Assembly (NCBI RefSeq): GCF_000245735.1
Contig: NZ_AHTH01000005.1
Coordinates: 372,001 to 436,000, forward strand
Direction: 5' to 3'
Origin: Alishewanella jeotgali KCTC 22429
GTDB lineage: Bacteria; Pseudomonadota; Gammaproteobacteria; Enterobacterales; Alteromonadaceae
DNA: 64,000 nucleotides
The notes beneath the pieces were generated by a model. It ran no database searches, was not told the DNA's origin, and worked only from the letters and a program-made list of their open reading frames with translations. Shown piece after piece: positions 1 to 7,998 of the stretch. The position numbers and the translations under genes are program-made. Every line of letters begins with the position of its first letter. Positions within the stretch are counted from its first letter, which is position 1.

Positions 1-630
1 GGCACTCTGATTGTCAATAAGCCGCAAAGTCTGCGCGATGCCAACGAAAAGCTCTATACCAGCTGGTTTAGTCAGTTTACGCCAAAAACCCTGGTTAGCC
101 GCGATCCTAAGCGCTTAAAAGCCTTCTATCAGCAAGAACAGGATGTGATTTTAAAACCACTGGATGGCATGGGCGGCGCCTCGATCTTCCGCTTAAAACC
201 TGAAGATCCGAATGTCAGTGTAATTTTAGAAACGCTCACCGCCCATGGCAGTCAGTATGCGATGGCGCAGCGCTATATTCCGGAAATTGTCGATGGCGAT
301 AAACGAATCTTAGTGGTTGACGGCGAACCTGTGCCATACTGCTTAGCACGGATCCCCGCTTCGGGTGAAACCCGCGGTAATTTAGCCGCCGGCGGCCGTG
401 GCGAAGCCCGTCAGCTGTCAGACAGCGACTGGGCCATTGCCAAAGCCATAGGCCCAACCTTAAAGGCCAAAGGTTTAATCTTCGTCGGTCTGGACGTGAT
501 CGGTGACAAACTGACCGAAATTAATGTCACCAGCCCGACCTGTATCCGGGAAATCGAAGCCGCCTTCCCGATCAGTATTACCGGTATGTTATTTGATGCT
601 ATTGAGCGTCGCCTGGCAGCAGGTTCGTAG
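1..630 (+). CDS. gshB: Glutathione synthetase, 3' part (5' end outside window)
   Basis: This is the C-terminal two thirds of the ATP-grasp enzyme that joins gamma-glutamylcysteine and glycine to make glutathione in the cytoplasm. The frame is open from base 1, so the start lies upstream. Visible motifs are the ATP-grasp lysine strand [16 protein letters not shown], the glycine-rich loop NLAAGGRGE, and the family signature [14 protein letters not shown] that holds the metal and glutathione ligands. It is followed 38 bases later by yqgE and then ruvX, an order common in gammaproteobacteria. Only the missing N-terminus is uncertain; family assignment is firm. Confidence 0.95.
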   Translation, partial: GTLIVNKPQSLRDANEKLYTSWFSQFTPKTLVSRDPKRLKAFYQQEQDVILKPLDGMGGASIFRLKPEDPNVSVILETLTAHGSQYAMAQRYIPEIVDGDKRILVVDGEPVPYCLARIPASGETRGNLAAGGRGEARQLSDSDWAIAKAIGPTLKAKGLIFVGLDVIGDKLTEINVTSPTCIREIEAAFPISITGMLFDAIERRLAAGS

Positions 631-668
631 TGAGTTGGTCGCACCACAGGTTGATCAAGGAGAACAGT

Positions 669-1226
669 ATGCAAGGTTTCCAGAATCATTTTTTAATCGC
701 AATGCCATCACTGGACGATCCGATGTTTAAACGCAGTGTCACTTACCTGTGTGAACATAACGAAGAAGGCGCCATGGGCATAGTGGTCAATCACCCGATG
801 AATGTGTCACTGGCTGAGCTGTTAGAGCAGCTGGAAATCAGCTACGATGCCAAGAGTCCGGCGGCACAAGCCAAGGTGGTTGCGGGTGGGCCGGTACAGC
901 ATGACCGTGGCTTTGTATTGCATACCGCCAAGCCAGGTTATCACAGCAGTTTACAGCTGGAAAATGGTTTAATGGTTACCACCTCGAAAGATATTTTGCA
1001 GGATCTGACTACCGAGCAGGCACCGGAGAAGTTCTTACTGGCGCTGGGCTATGCTGGCTGGACTGCCGGCCAGTTGGAGCAGGAAATCGCCGATAACAGC
1101 TGGTTGGTGATCCCGGCCGACAACCGGATTATTTTTGATCTCAGCCATGCCGAGAAATGGCAAAAGGCCACTGCCAGTATCGGTATTCAACCATGGCAAC
1201 TGACCGGTGAGGCAGGACACGCCTGA
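669..1226 (+). CDS. yqgE: YqgE/AlgH family protein (UPF0301)
   Basis: A 185-residue member of the YqgE/AlgH (DUF179) family, a conserved cytoplasmic protein without a settled biochemical role. Family hallmarks are the N-terminal [19 protein letters not shown] stretch, [14 protein letters not shown], and the late [14 protein letters not shown] helix. An in-frame ATG exists at 630, but the ATG at 669 is preferred: it has AAGGAGA at 657-663 five bases upstream, and the protein then begins exactly at the conserved MQGFQNHFL block. The stop overlaps the ruvX start by one base, so the two are probably translationally coupled. Confidence 0.9.
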   Translation: MQGFQNHFLIAMPSLDDPMFKRSVTYLCEHNEEGAMGIVVNHPMNVSLAELLEQLEISYDAKSPAAQAKVVAGGPVQHDRGFVLHTAKPGYHSSLQLENGLMVTTSKDILQDLTTEQAPEKFLLALGYAGWTAGQLEQEIADNSWLVIPADNRIIFDLSHAEKWQKATASIGIQPWQLTGEAGHA

Positions 1227-1645
1227 TGACCGCCCGCACTATTTTATGTTTTGATTATGGCACTAAAAGTATCGGCGTGGCCGTAGGCTCAGAGCTTACT
1301 GGCAGCGCCACCTTGCTCGCAGCTTTAAAGGCCAAAGACGGGATCCCGGATTGGCAGCACATTGAACGTTTAATTCAGGAATGGCAACCACAGCTGTTGT
1401 TAGTGGGCTTGCCACTGAATATGGACGGCAGCGAGCAGGAGTTTACCGCCCGTACCCGTAAATTTGCCAACCGCTTACATGGCCGCTTTGGTTTACCTAT
1501 TGCTTATCATGATGAGCGCTTATCCACCGCCGATGCGCGTAGCCGCTTATTCGCCGAGGGCGGCTATCGCAATTTAAGCAAAGATAAGGTGGATAGCCTG
1601 TCGGCGCAGATTATTTTTGAAGGCTGGTATGAACAACAAGGCTAA
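1226..1645 (+). CDS. ruvX: RuvX/YqgF, RNase H-fold nuclease
   Basis: A 139-residue RNase H-fold protein of the YqgF family, implicated in 16S rRNA 5' maturation and described as a putative Holliday-junction resolvase. The N-terminal strand [14 protein letters not shown] carries the first catalytic Asp. [20 protein letters not shown] is the conserved central segment, [11 protein letters not shown] carries the acidic and Ser/Thr motif, and [14 protein letters not shown] the last Asp. Length matches the family. Its ATG overlaps the yqgE stop (TGATG), and the following DUF1653 gene begins inside its 3' end, giving a compact operon. Confidence 0.93.
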   Translation: MTARTILCFDYGTKSIGVAVGSELTGSATLLAALKAKDGIPDWQHIERLIQEWQPQLLLVGLPLNMDGSEQEFTARTRKFANRLHGRFGLPIAYHDERLSTADARSRLFAEGGYRNLSKDKVDSLSAQIIFEGWYEQQG

Positions 1646-1895
1646 ACCGGCGTTAGCGCCGGGTTATTATCAGCATTATAAAGGCGCTTATTATCAGTTG
1701 CTGGACCTGGCTCGTCATAGTGAAACCGAGGAATGGCTGGCGATCTACCGGGCACTGTATGCTGACTTTGGCCTTTGGGCCCGCCCTGCCACCATGTTTG
1801 CCGAGAACGTTGAAATTGCCGGTGAGCTGATCCCACGTTTTCAGTATATCGGCACTGAGCCGCCGGCAGGTTTAACGCTGCCAGTTGCCGATTAG
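1629..1895 (+). CDS. DUF1653 domain protein
   Basis: An 88-residue protein consisting of one DUF1653 domain. The diagnostic blocks are [25 protein letters not shown], the central YRALY, and the C-terminal [14 protein letters not shown] segment. No catalytic function is known for this domain. The ATG at 1629 was chosen over the in-frame ATG at 1617 because it gives the normal domain edge and follows GAAGGCTGGT. It overlaps the last 17 bases of ruvX. A GC-rich hairpin (CCGGCG/CGCCGG) falls within its first codons and may influence translation. Confidence 0.8.
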   Translation: MNNKAKPALAPGYYQHYKGAYYQLLDLARHSETEEWLAIYRALYADFGLWARPATMFAENVEIAGELIPRFQYIGTEPPAGLTLPVAD

Positions 1896-1905
1896 GCTGC
1901 CAGCA

Positions 1906-2793
1906 TTAACCTTGCTGCTGCCGGTACCACTCGCCTAAAATCAGGCTGGCCGCAACACTGACATTCAGTGACTCTACCTTGCCCGAGCCCGGAATTTGCA
2001 GCGCAATATCGGCACTCTTAGCCACATTTTTCGATACGCCAAACATCTCTTCGCCAAATACAATCACCACTTTGGCTGGCAAGGCAGTGTTATAAAGCGA
2101 GCTGCCGCCATGGCTGGACGTGGTGATCAGCGTATAGCCCGCGTCTTTACAAAGCTTAAGCGCCAGCGGCAAATCATCACATGCCAGGCCATCGACAAAC
2201 TCACCACCGCCTTCAGCGGTACGTAAAGCGGCACCGGATTGCAATAACTGCGGCTCGCGCATAATAATGCCGTTTACGCCAAAGTGGGCGCAGCTACGGG
2301 TAATGGCGCCCAGATTATGCGGATTGCCGACCCCATCCAGTGCCAGTAAACAATCCTGTTTACGCTTTTGCCGCAAATACAGTGCCAGGCTGGTGACCGG
2401 CTTGCGTTTCACCAACAGCACTATGCCACCGTGGTGCTGACTGCCGGCCACTTTTTCCAGCTCAGTATCATCCACTAAGTGATAGGCACGCTTTTGCTGC
2501 GCCAGATATTTCATTAAGTCTGCAAACCGGGGCGCTAACTCGCTGTTGATATAGAGCCGGATAATCGCTTCCGGGCGCTGGCGGAATAACTCGCGACAGG
2601 CGTTTTCGCCATAAACTTTGCTTTCCTCCTGCCGCGGCGCCTTTGCCGTTTCTTTGGCCGCCACTTTTGGCAAACCTACTCCAACCGTAGCGCTCTGGCT
2701 AACTGCGGCTTTCGCTTTTGTCTGGCGCTGCCAGGGCTTTTGCAGTGGGTCGCGGCTTTTGGCGGCGGATGATTTTTTGTTGCTGGCAGACAT
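1906..2793 (-). CDS. yfiF: YfiF-like SpoU/TrmH family RNA 2'-O-methyltransferase
   Basis: A 295-residue SPOUT RNA ribose methyltransferase, most like E. coli YfiF, whose RNA target is not established. The first ~70 residues are Lys/Ala/Pro-rich and probably disordered. Residues ~60-135 form the SpoU substrate-binding domain (KVYGENACRELF...SQHHGGIVLLV). The trefoil-knot domain follows with motif 1 NPHNLGAITRSCAHFG, motif 2 VVIVFGEEMFGVS and motif 3 IPGSGKVESLNVSVAASLIL. It converges on the DUF1653 gene and is divergent from rlmJ, with a 107-base shared upstream region. RlmB is the main alternative, but the basic tail and sequence favour YfiF. Confidence 0.85.
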   Translation of the reverse strand: MSASNKKSSAAKSRDPLQKPWQRQTKAKAAVSQSATVGVGLPKVAAKETAKAPRQEESKVYGENACRELFRQRPEAIIRLYINSELAPRFADLMKYLAQQKRAYHLVDDTELEKVAGSQHHGGIVLLVKRKPVTSLALYLRQKRKQDCLLALDGVGNPHNLGAITRSCAHFGVNGIIMREPQLLQSGAALRTAEGGGEFVDGLACDDLPLALKLCKDAGYTLITTSSHGGSSLYNTALPAKVVIVFGEEMFGVSKNVAKSADIALQIPGSGKVESLNVSVAASLILGEWYRQQQG

Positions 2794-2900
2794 GCGGTGT
2801 CCTGACGGGTTAACTAAGCTTAAGACCGGCGGCTATGATACTTGTTTTTTTATGCTAACGCAGTATCCTTGCCAGCCTGAACCCGATCTAAGGTTAATGC

Positions 2901-3740
2901 ATGCTCAGTTACCGCCACAGTTTTCACGCCGGCAATCATGCCGATGTGTTAAAACATCTGACCGAAGTTGCCATTCTGGATTACCTGCTGCAAAAAGATA
3001 AGCCCTTGTGCTATCACGACACCCATGCCGGTGCCGGCCTGTACAGCTTGCAAAGCAGCCAGGCGCAGAAAACCGCCGAATATACTGAGGGTATCGGCAA
3101 GCTGTGGCACTATCAGCCGCAAAGCCCGTTACTTGGCAAATATCTGGATGTCGTAAAGCAGTTAAACCCGGATGGCGAACTGAATTTCTATCCCGGTTCA
3201 CCCAAGATTGCCGCCATGCTGCTGCGCGCCGGCGATCAGCTGCAGGCCACCGAGCTGCATCCAAGTGATTTTCCGCTGCTGCAAAGCCAGTTTTTACAGC
3301 GCCGTTTAACGCGGATTGAGAATATTGATGCCTTCGCCGGTATTAAGGCGATGTTGCCACCTTTAGTTAAACGCGGCCTGGTATTAATTGACCCACCGTA
3401 TGAGCTGAAAACCGAATATCAGGATCTGATTAAAGGCCTGCAGGAAGCCTATAAACGCTTCCCACAAGCAACCTATGCGATCTGGTATCCGGTGATTGAG
3501 CGCCATAGTATTGAACAGTTTATCGCGGCCATTGTCGCCACCGGCATTAAGAATCAGCTACGGATTGAATTTAACCTGCATGCCGACAGCCCGGGCCATG
3601 GTATGACCGGTAGCGGTATGCTGGTGGTTAACCCGCCCTATACCCTGGCACAAAGCCTGGCACCGGCGCTGTCTGAAGTACAGCAACAGCTGGGCAACCC
3701 AGCCAGTCATTATCAGATTATGCAACTTGTTGGAGAATAA
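2901..3740 (+). CDS. rlmJ: 23S rRNA (adenine2030-N6)-methyltransferase RlmJ
   Basis: A 279-residue SAM-dependent enzyme that methylates A2030 of 23S rRNA at N6. The conserved start MLSYRHSFHAGNHADVLKH, the block YHDTHAGAGLYSL (SAM-binding motif I) and the catalytic motif DPPYE, whose Asp falls at residue 164, identify RlmJ. AAGG lies 7 bases upstream of the ATG. The S1/P1 nuclease gene starts two bases after its stop, so the two are probably co-transcribed. Confidence 0.95.
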   Translation: MLSYRHSFHAGNHADVLKHLTEVAILDYLLQKDKPLCYHDTHAGAGLYSLQSSQAQKTAEYTEGIGKLWHYQPQSPLLGKYLDVVKQLNPDGELNFYPGSPKIAAMLLRAGDQLQATELHPSDFPLLQSQFLQRRLTRIENIDAFAGIKAMLPPLVKRGLVLIDPPYELKTEYQDLIKGLQEAYKRFPQATYAIWYPVIERHSIEQFIAAIVATGIKNQLRIEFNLHADSPGHGMTGSGMLVVNPPYTLAQSLAPALSEVQQQLGNPASHYQIMQLVGE

Positions 3741-3742
3741 CC

Positions 3743-4522
3743 ATGCGCCTGGCGCTTATCGTTTTATTGTTAACCCTGAGTAGCTATAGCTATGGCTTTG
3801 GCCGCACCGGTCATGCCATGGTGTGTGATATGGCGTTGCAGCTGTTGTCCGCTAAGGCACAGCAGCAAGTCGCCAGCCTGGTTGAAGCCTCGCCGCACCA
3901 TGAGTTTGGTGCCGCCTGTGCCTGGCCGGATGAAGTGCGCAGCCAGGAGGAGTTTCGTTGGACGGCACCGCACCACTACGTCAATATGCCACGCGGCGAA
4001 AAACAGGTGAAGGCCGAATATTGCCCGGAGCATGGCTGCATTTTATCGGCGATTAGCATGATGCAACAGCGCCTGAGCGCCGATAGCAGCGACTGGCAAG
4101 CACTGCTTTTTTTAGCACATCACCTGGGTGATCTGCATCAGCCATTGCATGTCAGCTATGCTGATGACCTTGGCGGCAACCGCACTGCAGTCTATTTCTA
4201 CAGCCACGAACTGCCAACCAATCTGCATGGCGTCTGGGATAGCAATATGCTGCATAAGCTTGGCTATGACGAAGATTTTCTGCTGCAGGAGCAGTTATTT
4301 GAACAAATTACCGCTGAGCAGCGCGCCAGCTGGCAACAGGGCGAGGTACTCGATTGGGCCAATGAGTCGGCGGCCATTACCTATGATATTTATCAACATT
4401 ACCGCCCCGGCATGTTGATTGACGATGCCTATCTGGAACAATACCAAGGGGTGCTGCTAACCCGCTTGCAGCAGGCAGCAGTGCGCTTGGCGCTAGTGTT
4501 GGAACAGTTACTAGGTGAATAA
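3743..4522 (+). CDS. S1/P1-type zinc nuclease, exported
   Basis: A 259-residue member of the S1/P1 nuclease family, trinuclear-zinc enzymes that cut single-stranded DNA and RNA outside the cytoplasm. A signal peptide (MRLALIVLLLTLSSYSYG) is followed by GRTGHAMVCDMA. Zinc-ligand blocks are visible: CAWPDEV, PHHYVNMP, HHLGDLHQPLHVSYADDLGGN and LHGVWDSNML. The mature N-terminus appears to be Phe where characterised enzymes have Trp1. GGAGA sits just upstream of the ATG, inside the rlmJ 3' end. The C-terminus is a little short but the metal core is complete. Confidence 0.9.
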   Translation: MRLALIVLLLTLSSYSYGFGRTGHAMVCDMALQLLSAKAQQQVASLVEASPHHEFGAACAWPDEVRSQEEFRWTAPHHYVNMPRGEKQVKAEYCPEHGCILSAISMMQQRLSADSSDWQALLFLAHHLGDLHQPLHVSYADDLGGNRTAVYFYSHELPTNLHGVWDSNMLHKLGYDEDFLLQEQLFEQITAEQRASWQQGEVLDWANESAAITYDIYQHYRPGMLIDDAYLEQYQGVLLTRLQQAAVRLALVLEQLLGE

Positions 4523-4534
4523 CTTGTGAACTTG

Positions 4535-4574
4535 AGGTATCTGACCCCGAACTAAGGTTCGGGGTCAGATACCT
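4535..4574. repeat. REP-like perfect palindrome
   Basis: Two 18-base arms (AGGTATCTGACCCCGAAC at 4535-4552 and its exact complement at 4557-4574) are separated by a 4-base loop. The GGGGTCAGATACC core resembles the palindromes spread by REP-associated tyrosine transposases in gammaproteobacteria. It lies between two convergent genes and could also act as a bidirectional terminator. REP origin is inferred from the motif and position only. Confidence 0.7.
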
Positions 4575-4603
4575 TTGGTTTTTGGTTGCTGCTACCGTTG
4601 CTA

Positions 4604-5149
4604 TTAGCGGATCCAGCCTTTACTAATTTGCCGGAATAACTCTGTACCAGCCCGCTCCAGCCACTCAAAGGCAACCATCTCACGACTCACCAGCACCGCA
4701 CCTGCCTGCTGCATCCGGTTTAACCCCAGTTGCTTATTTTCAGCGGTACGGGAGCCTACCGCATCCGTCACCACAAATACCTGATAGCCCGCCGTCAGCA
4801 AATCCATAACAGTTTGCAGCACACAAACATGGGTCTCAGTACCTATTACCACCACCTGACGGCGACCACTCTCTGCCAGGCGCTGCTGAATATGGGCTTC
4901 GCGACAGGCACTAAAATGGATTTTCTCCAGCACCGCATCTGGTGTCAGCCATTCCAGTACCGAAGGTAAGCTGTGTCCCAAGCCTTTGGGGTAATGCTCA
5001 GTAGCCAGTACCGGCACCTGACATAAACCGGCGACCTGTAACAACCAAATCGCTGCGCGTTCCACTTCATCAGTCAAGTCGATGGCAGGAGCCAGTTTGG
5101 TTTGTAAATCAATGACCAGTAGCTGACTTTGTCCGGCGTTAAGTAACAT
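4604..5149 (-). CDS. Isochorismatase-family cysteine hydrolase
   Basis: A 181-residue alpha/beta hydrolase of the isochorismatase/nicotinamidase superfamily, close to the YcaC-type subgroup. The catalytic triad candidates are Asp in VIDLQTKLAPAI, Lys in EKIHFSA or YPKGLGH, and Cys in VIGTETHVCVLQTVMDLL, the most diagnostic block. The substrate cannot be read from sequence. AGGAGT lies six bases before the ATG. It is encoded 42 bases downstream of yciU on the same strand, but no functional link is evident. Confidence 0.85.
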   Translation of the reverse strand: MLLNAGQSQLLVIDLQTKLAPAIDLTDEVERAAIWLLQVAGLCQVPVLATEHYPKGLGHSLPSVLEWLTPDAVLEKIHFSACREAHIQQRLAESGRRQVVVIGTETHVCVLQTVMDLLTAGYQVFVVTDAVGSRTAENKQLGLNRMQQAGAVLVSREMVAFEWLERAGTELFRQISKGWIR

Positions 5150-5191
5150 GAAGTACTCCTGAACTGATTCGGCTGACTTAAAACAGCTAAC

Positions 5192-5518
5192 TTAAAACTG
5201 ACCGCGCCATAAGGCATGACACAGGGTTTCGTCTTTATCACGGCTTAGCAGAATGCGCGCTAATATTTGATCTTCCGCACCTGCTTCACCACTGAGACCA
5301 ATTTGTGCCTCAAAATGCAGTTCCGGATCCAGCTCGCCGCCGGCTAATTCTTCCCAGCCGGCACCTGGCGGCAGCAAATCGACATAACTACGGTTTTCAT
5401 AGTGTTGCTGATAGGTCTGATAATCACTGGCGCTTAAATTATCCGGCGCCAGTTCGTCAAAAATATCAAAGGCATGGTCGCACAATTCATCCAGCGACCA
5501 GAGTTCTACATGTTGCAT
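5192..5518 (-). CDS. yciU: YciU/HI1450-like putative DNA-mimic protein (DUF440)
   Basis: A 108-residue, strongly acidic protein of the UPF0263/DUF440 family. Recognisable blocks are the N-terminal HAFDIFDELAPDNLSASD, the GGELDPELHFEAQIGL segment and the C-terminal ARILLSRDKDETLCHALWR, which align with E. coli YciU. The HI1450 structure led to the proposal that the family mimics double-stranded DNA and titrates DNA-binding proteins; the partner here is unknown. GGAGA lies 5 bases upstream of the ATG. Confidence 0.8.
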   Translation of the reverse strand: MQHVELWSLDELCDHAFDIFDELAPDNLSASDYQTYQQHYENRSYVDLLPPGAGWEELAGGELDPELHFEAQIGLSGEAGAEDQILARILLSRDKDETLCHALWRGQF

Positions 5519-5593
5519 CTTTGTCTCCTGCTTGGTGTACCTCAGTATAACACTGCTGCCCGGTGCAAACAGCTTTTGCCACCAAACAACGCG

Positions 5594-5620
5594 TTATCAG
5601 ACTGGCAATAGGTGTATAAT
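5594..5620 (+). promoter_or_regulatory. Possible sigma-70 promoter upstream of rlmA
   Basis: A perfect TATAAT at 5615-5620 is preceded by TTATCA at 5594-5599. The spacing of 15 is shorter than ideal, so only the -10 element is persuasive. It would give a leader of roughly 80 bases before rlmA. Confidence 0.4.
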
Positions 5621-5707
5621 TGCCGGTAATACACATTGCGGATCTGACTCTCAACAAGGTTGCGGGACAACAGGGTTGCAGCTCCGCTCCCAACTACAGG
5701 CTTGGTT

Positions 5708-6505
5708 ATGTATATCTGTCCACTTTGTCAGGCGCCACTGCTACAACAGGCACAGCAGTTTCGCTGTCCACAGCGCCACAGCTTTGATCTGGCCCGCGAA
5801 GGCTATGTGAACTTACTGCCGGTACAACAAAAAAAATCTAAAGATCCCGGTGATAATCAGTTAATGATGCAGGCAAGGCGTCAGTTCCTGCAAGCCGGCT
5901 GGTATCAGCCTGTCGTGACGGCCCTGCTTGAGCAGCTGTCAGCCTTGGCGGTAAGCGAACTGTTGGATTTGGGTTGTGGTGAGGGCTATTACAGCGGTCA
6001 ACTGCAGCAGGCACTGCCGGCGTTGGCAATCAATGGCGTAGATATTTCTAAAGCAGCAATTAAAGCCGCTGCCAAACAGTATCCGCAAGTTCGCTTTGCC
6101 GTTGCCAGCAGTTACCAGTTACCTTTCGCAGCCGCCAGTTTTGATGCCATTTTGCGCATCTACGCCCCTTCGCTGGATGCAGAGCTATGCCGGGTATTGC
6201 GTGACGGTGGCGCTTTGTTCAGTGTCAGTCCGGCGCCGGAGCATCTAAAGGAAGTCAAGGCGGCGGTTTACCCGCAGGTACGGTTACACAGCGCTGAGGT
6301 GGTCGCCATCGACGGCTTACAACATGTGCAGCGACAGCGGCTAAGTTTTAGCTTACAGCTGCCGGCCGATGATCTAAAGGCGCTGATTACCATGGTACCA
6401 CTGGGCTGGAAATTCAGTCCGCCGGCGCTGGAGCACTTTATCGCCGGCGCACCGGCGATAAGCTGTGACTTTTATCTGGATCGCTATCAAAAACCGCTGC
6501 CCTGA
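5708..6505 (+). CDS. rlmA: 23S rRNA (guanine745-N1)-methyltransferase RlmA
   Basis: A 265-residue SAM-dependent methyltransferase that modifies G745 of 23S rRNA. The N-terminal zinc site is complete: Cys4, Cys7, Cys20 and His24 in MYICPLCQ...RCPQRHSFD. Next come the family strand EGYVNLLPVQQKKSKDPGD and the SAM-binding motif LLDLGCGEGYYS. An in-frame ATG at 5660 would add 16 residues with no family counterpart, so the ATG at 5708 was chosen. The final FYLDRYQKP block also fits. It converges with the downstream serine hydrolase. Confidence 0.92.
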   Translation: MYICPLCQAPLLQQAQQFRCPQRHSFDLAREGYVNLLPVQQKKSKDPGDNQLMMQARRQFLQAGWYQPVVTALLEQLSALAVSELLDLGCGEGYYSGQLQQALPALAINGVDISKAAIKAAAKQYPQVRFAVASSYQLPFAAASFDAILRIYAPSLDAELCRVLRDGGALFSVSPAPEHLKEVKAAVYPQVRLHSAEVVAIDGLQHVQRQRLSFSLQLPADDLKALITMVPLGWKFSPPALEHFIAGAPAISCDFYLDRYQKPLP

Positions 6506-6527
6506 ACCGGCAGCAGCACTTAAACAG

Positions 6528-7739
6528 TTAACAATCAGCCGCTTTGGCTTGAGGTGGCGAGGCTTGAGATTGCGAAGCTGGCGCTTTGCACCCGGCCAGC
6601 ATCAGCTGCCGGTCCTGCTGCTGCAAAGCCGTAAACATGGTGGACCAGAAATGGGTCGTTAATTCGGTGATCACTCTGGACTCGGCATTCATCAGGATCA
6701 CCAACCCCAATTCGCGCTCTTTGGAATAGGCCAGTTCGGCGCGAAAACCCTGCACCCAGCCACCGTGAAATACCAGCTGTTCCTGTCCAAACTTATACAG
6801 GCGCCAACCCAGACCATAGTGCGCATCCTTCAGGTGAGGCCGCCACATCTGGCGATTTAAGTAGCGCGGTGTCCTGACCTTACGGCTGGTGATTTGCTCC
6901 AACAAGGGTTCAGGCAGCACGTCCGGGTTATATCCCAGTTGGGCAATCAACCAGTAGCCTAAATCAACCGCACTGGCATTAACACCGGCTGCCGGCGCAA
7001 AGCGATAGTAGCTCTCATTCACCGCGCGGGCGTGCCACTGGCCCCGTGCTTTAACATGCGGTGTGGCCCGGTTTGGGCTATCCAGATAGCCCTGTAACCC
7101 CACCGTCGCGGTCGGCATTTTTAACGGTTCAAAAATATTTCGCTTCAACAGGGTGGCATAGTCCTGCTTGGTCGTTTGCTGCATCACCGGCTCAATCAGG
7201 CTAAATAACACATTCTGATAGCCATAACACTGCCCCGGATTACACAGCGGATCGAGCTTATTAAAATGCGGAATAATCCGCTCTGGCGGGTAATTAGCCT
7301 CAATCAGGTTATCGTAGGCATTGGCTATCACCCCGGTACTTTGCGATAACAGGTGTTCAACCTTCAGCTTATTATTAAACGAGCGTGTTTTAAAGCTTAG
7401 TTCCGGTACATAACGCACCACCGGATCGTCCCAGCGAAAATGGCCTTGCGCTGCCAGTATTGCCGCCAGACCGCCAGCAAAGGTTTTGGATACGGAAGCA
7501 ATCCGGAATACGGTATAGGCATCTACCGGCAAATTCGAGCCCACTTCCCGCACACCATAACCATTGGCAGCGATAATGCGGTTCTTATACACGATGGCAT
7601 AGGCAGCGCCGGGAATGTTTTGCTCCGCCATTTGTTGTTGAAAAAACTGCTCAAACTCCCGTACCAAAGGATCGGGAACGGCGGCATTGGCAAGACTACT
7701 GGTGAGCAGTAACACCAGACTACAGACTCTTTTCAGCAC
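6528..7739 (-). CDS. Exported serine hydrolase of the class C beta-lactamase fold
   Basis: A ~403-residue protein of the beta-lactamase/penicillin-binding-protein-like family (COG1680). The nucleophile motif is ASVSK (SxxK), the second motif is YGYQN (YxN), and the third is FHGGWVQG, where resistance enzymes have KTG. A true beta-lactamase is therefore unlikely; an esterase or D-amino-acid peptidase role is more probable. The GTG at 7739 was chosen because it is followed at once by a signal peptide (VLKRVCSLVLLLTSSLANA) and has GAGGT upstream. An in-frame GTG at 7799 adds 20 residues but has no ribosome site. The tail is Gln/Ala/Ser-rich. Confidence 0.8.
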   Translation of the reverse strand: MLKRVCSLVLLLTSSLANAAVPDPLVREFEQFFQQQMAEQNIPGAAYAIVYKNRIIAANGYGVREVGSNLPVDAYTVFRIASVSKTFAGGLAAILAAQGHFRWDDPVVRYVPELSFKTRSFNNKLKVEHLLSQSTGVIANAYDNLIEANYPPERIIPHFNKLDPLCNPGQCYGYQNVLFSLIEPVMQQTTKQDYATLLKRNIFEPLKMPTATVGLQGYLDSPNRATPHVKARGQWHARAVNESYYRFAPAAGVNASAVDLGYWLIAQLGYNPDVLPEPLLEQITSRKVRTPRYLNRQMWRPHLKDAHYGLGWRLYKFGQEQLVFHGGWVQGFRAELAYSKERELGLVILMNAESRVITELTTHFWSTMFTALQQQDRQLMLAGCKAPASQSQASPPQAKAADC

Positions 7740-7941
7740 TGGGACCTCGGCAACGTCAGGTTGCTTATTCAGTTTTCTTATATTGTTAACGCCGTTCACA
7801 CCAACACAGCGTCTTATCTTATCTCACTATCATAGCAGTAACTTTTAGGCTTGCTCCAGCCGCAGCCAGCGAAAAGCCGCGATTAATCGTATTTTTTCGC
7901 CTTCTCAGCCGGCTTTACACAACCTTTACCCTACCCCCTCT

Positions 7942-7969
7942 TTGTCAGTCTGGCGTAACTGGTTATAGT
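7942..7969 (+). promoter_or_regulatory. Likely sigma-70 promoter of the MacAB-like operon
   Basis: TTGTCA (7942-7947) and TATAGT (7964-7969) are spaced by 16 bases and lie 29 bases before the adaptor ATG, with GGAG just upstream of the start. The rest of the 7740-7998 gap shows only C/T-rich sequence and no other clear signal. Confidence 0.5.
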
Positions 7970-7998
7970 AAAATCAGAAATTTTATGGAGTTATTTCT

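Noticed and set aside
1645-1665. GC-rich hairpin after ruvX as a terminator
   Set aside because: It lies within the first codons of the DUF1653 gene, which appears to be coupled to ruvX, and has no T-run.
6495-6515. GCTGCC/GGCAGC hairpin over the rlmA stop as a terminator
   Set aside because: Only six pairs with no T-run; too weak to call.
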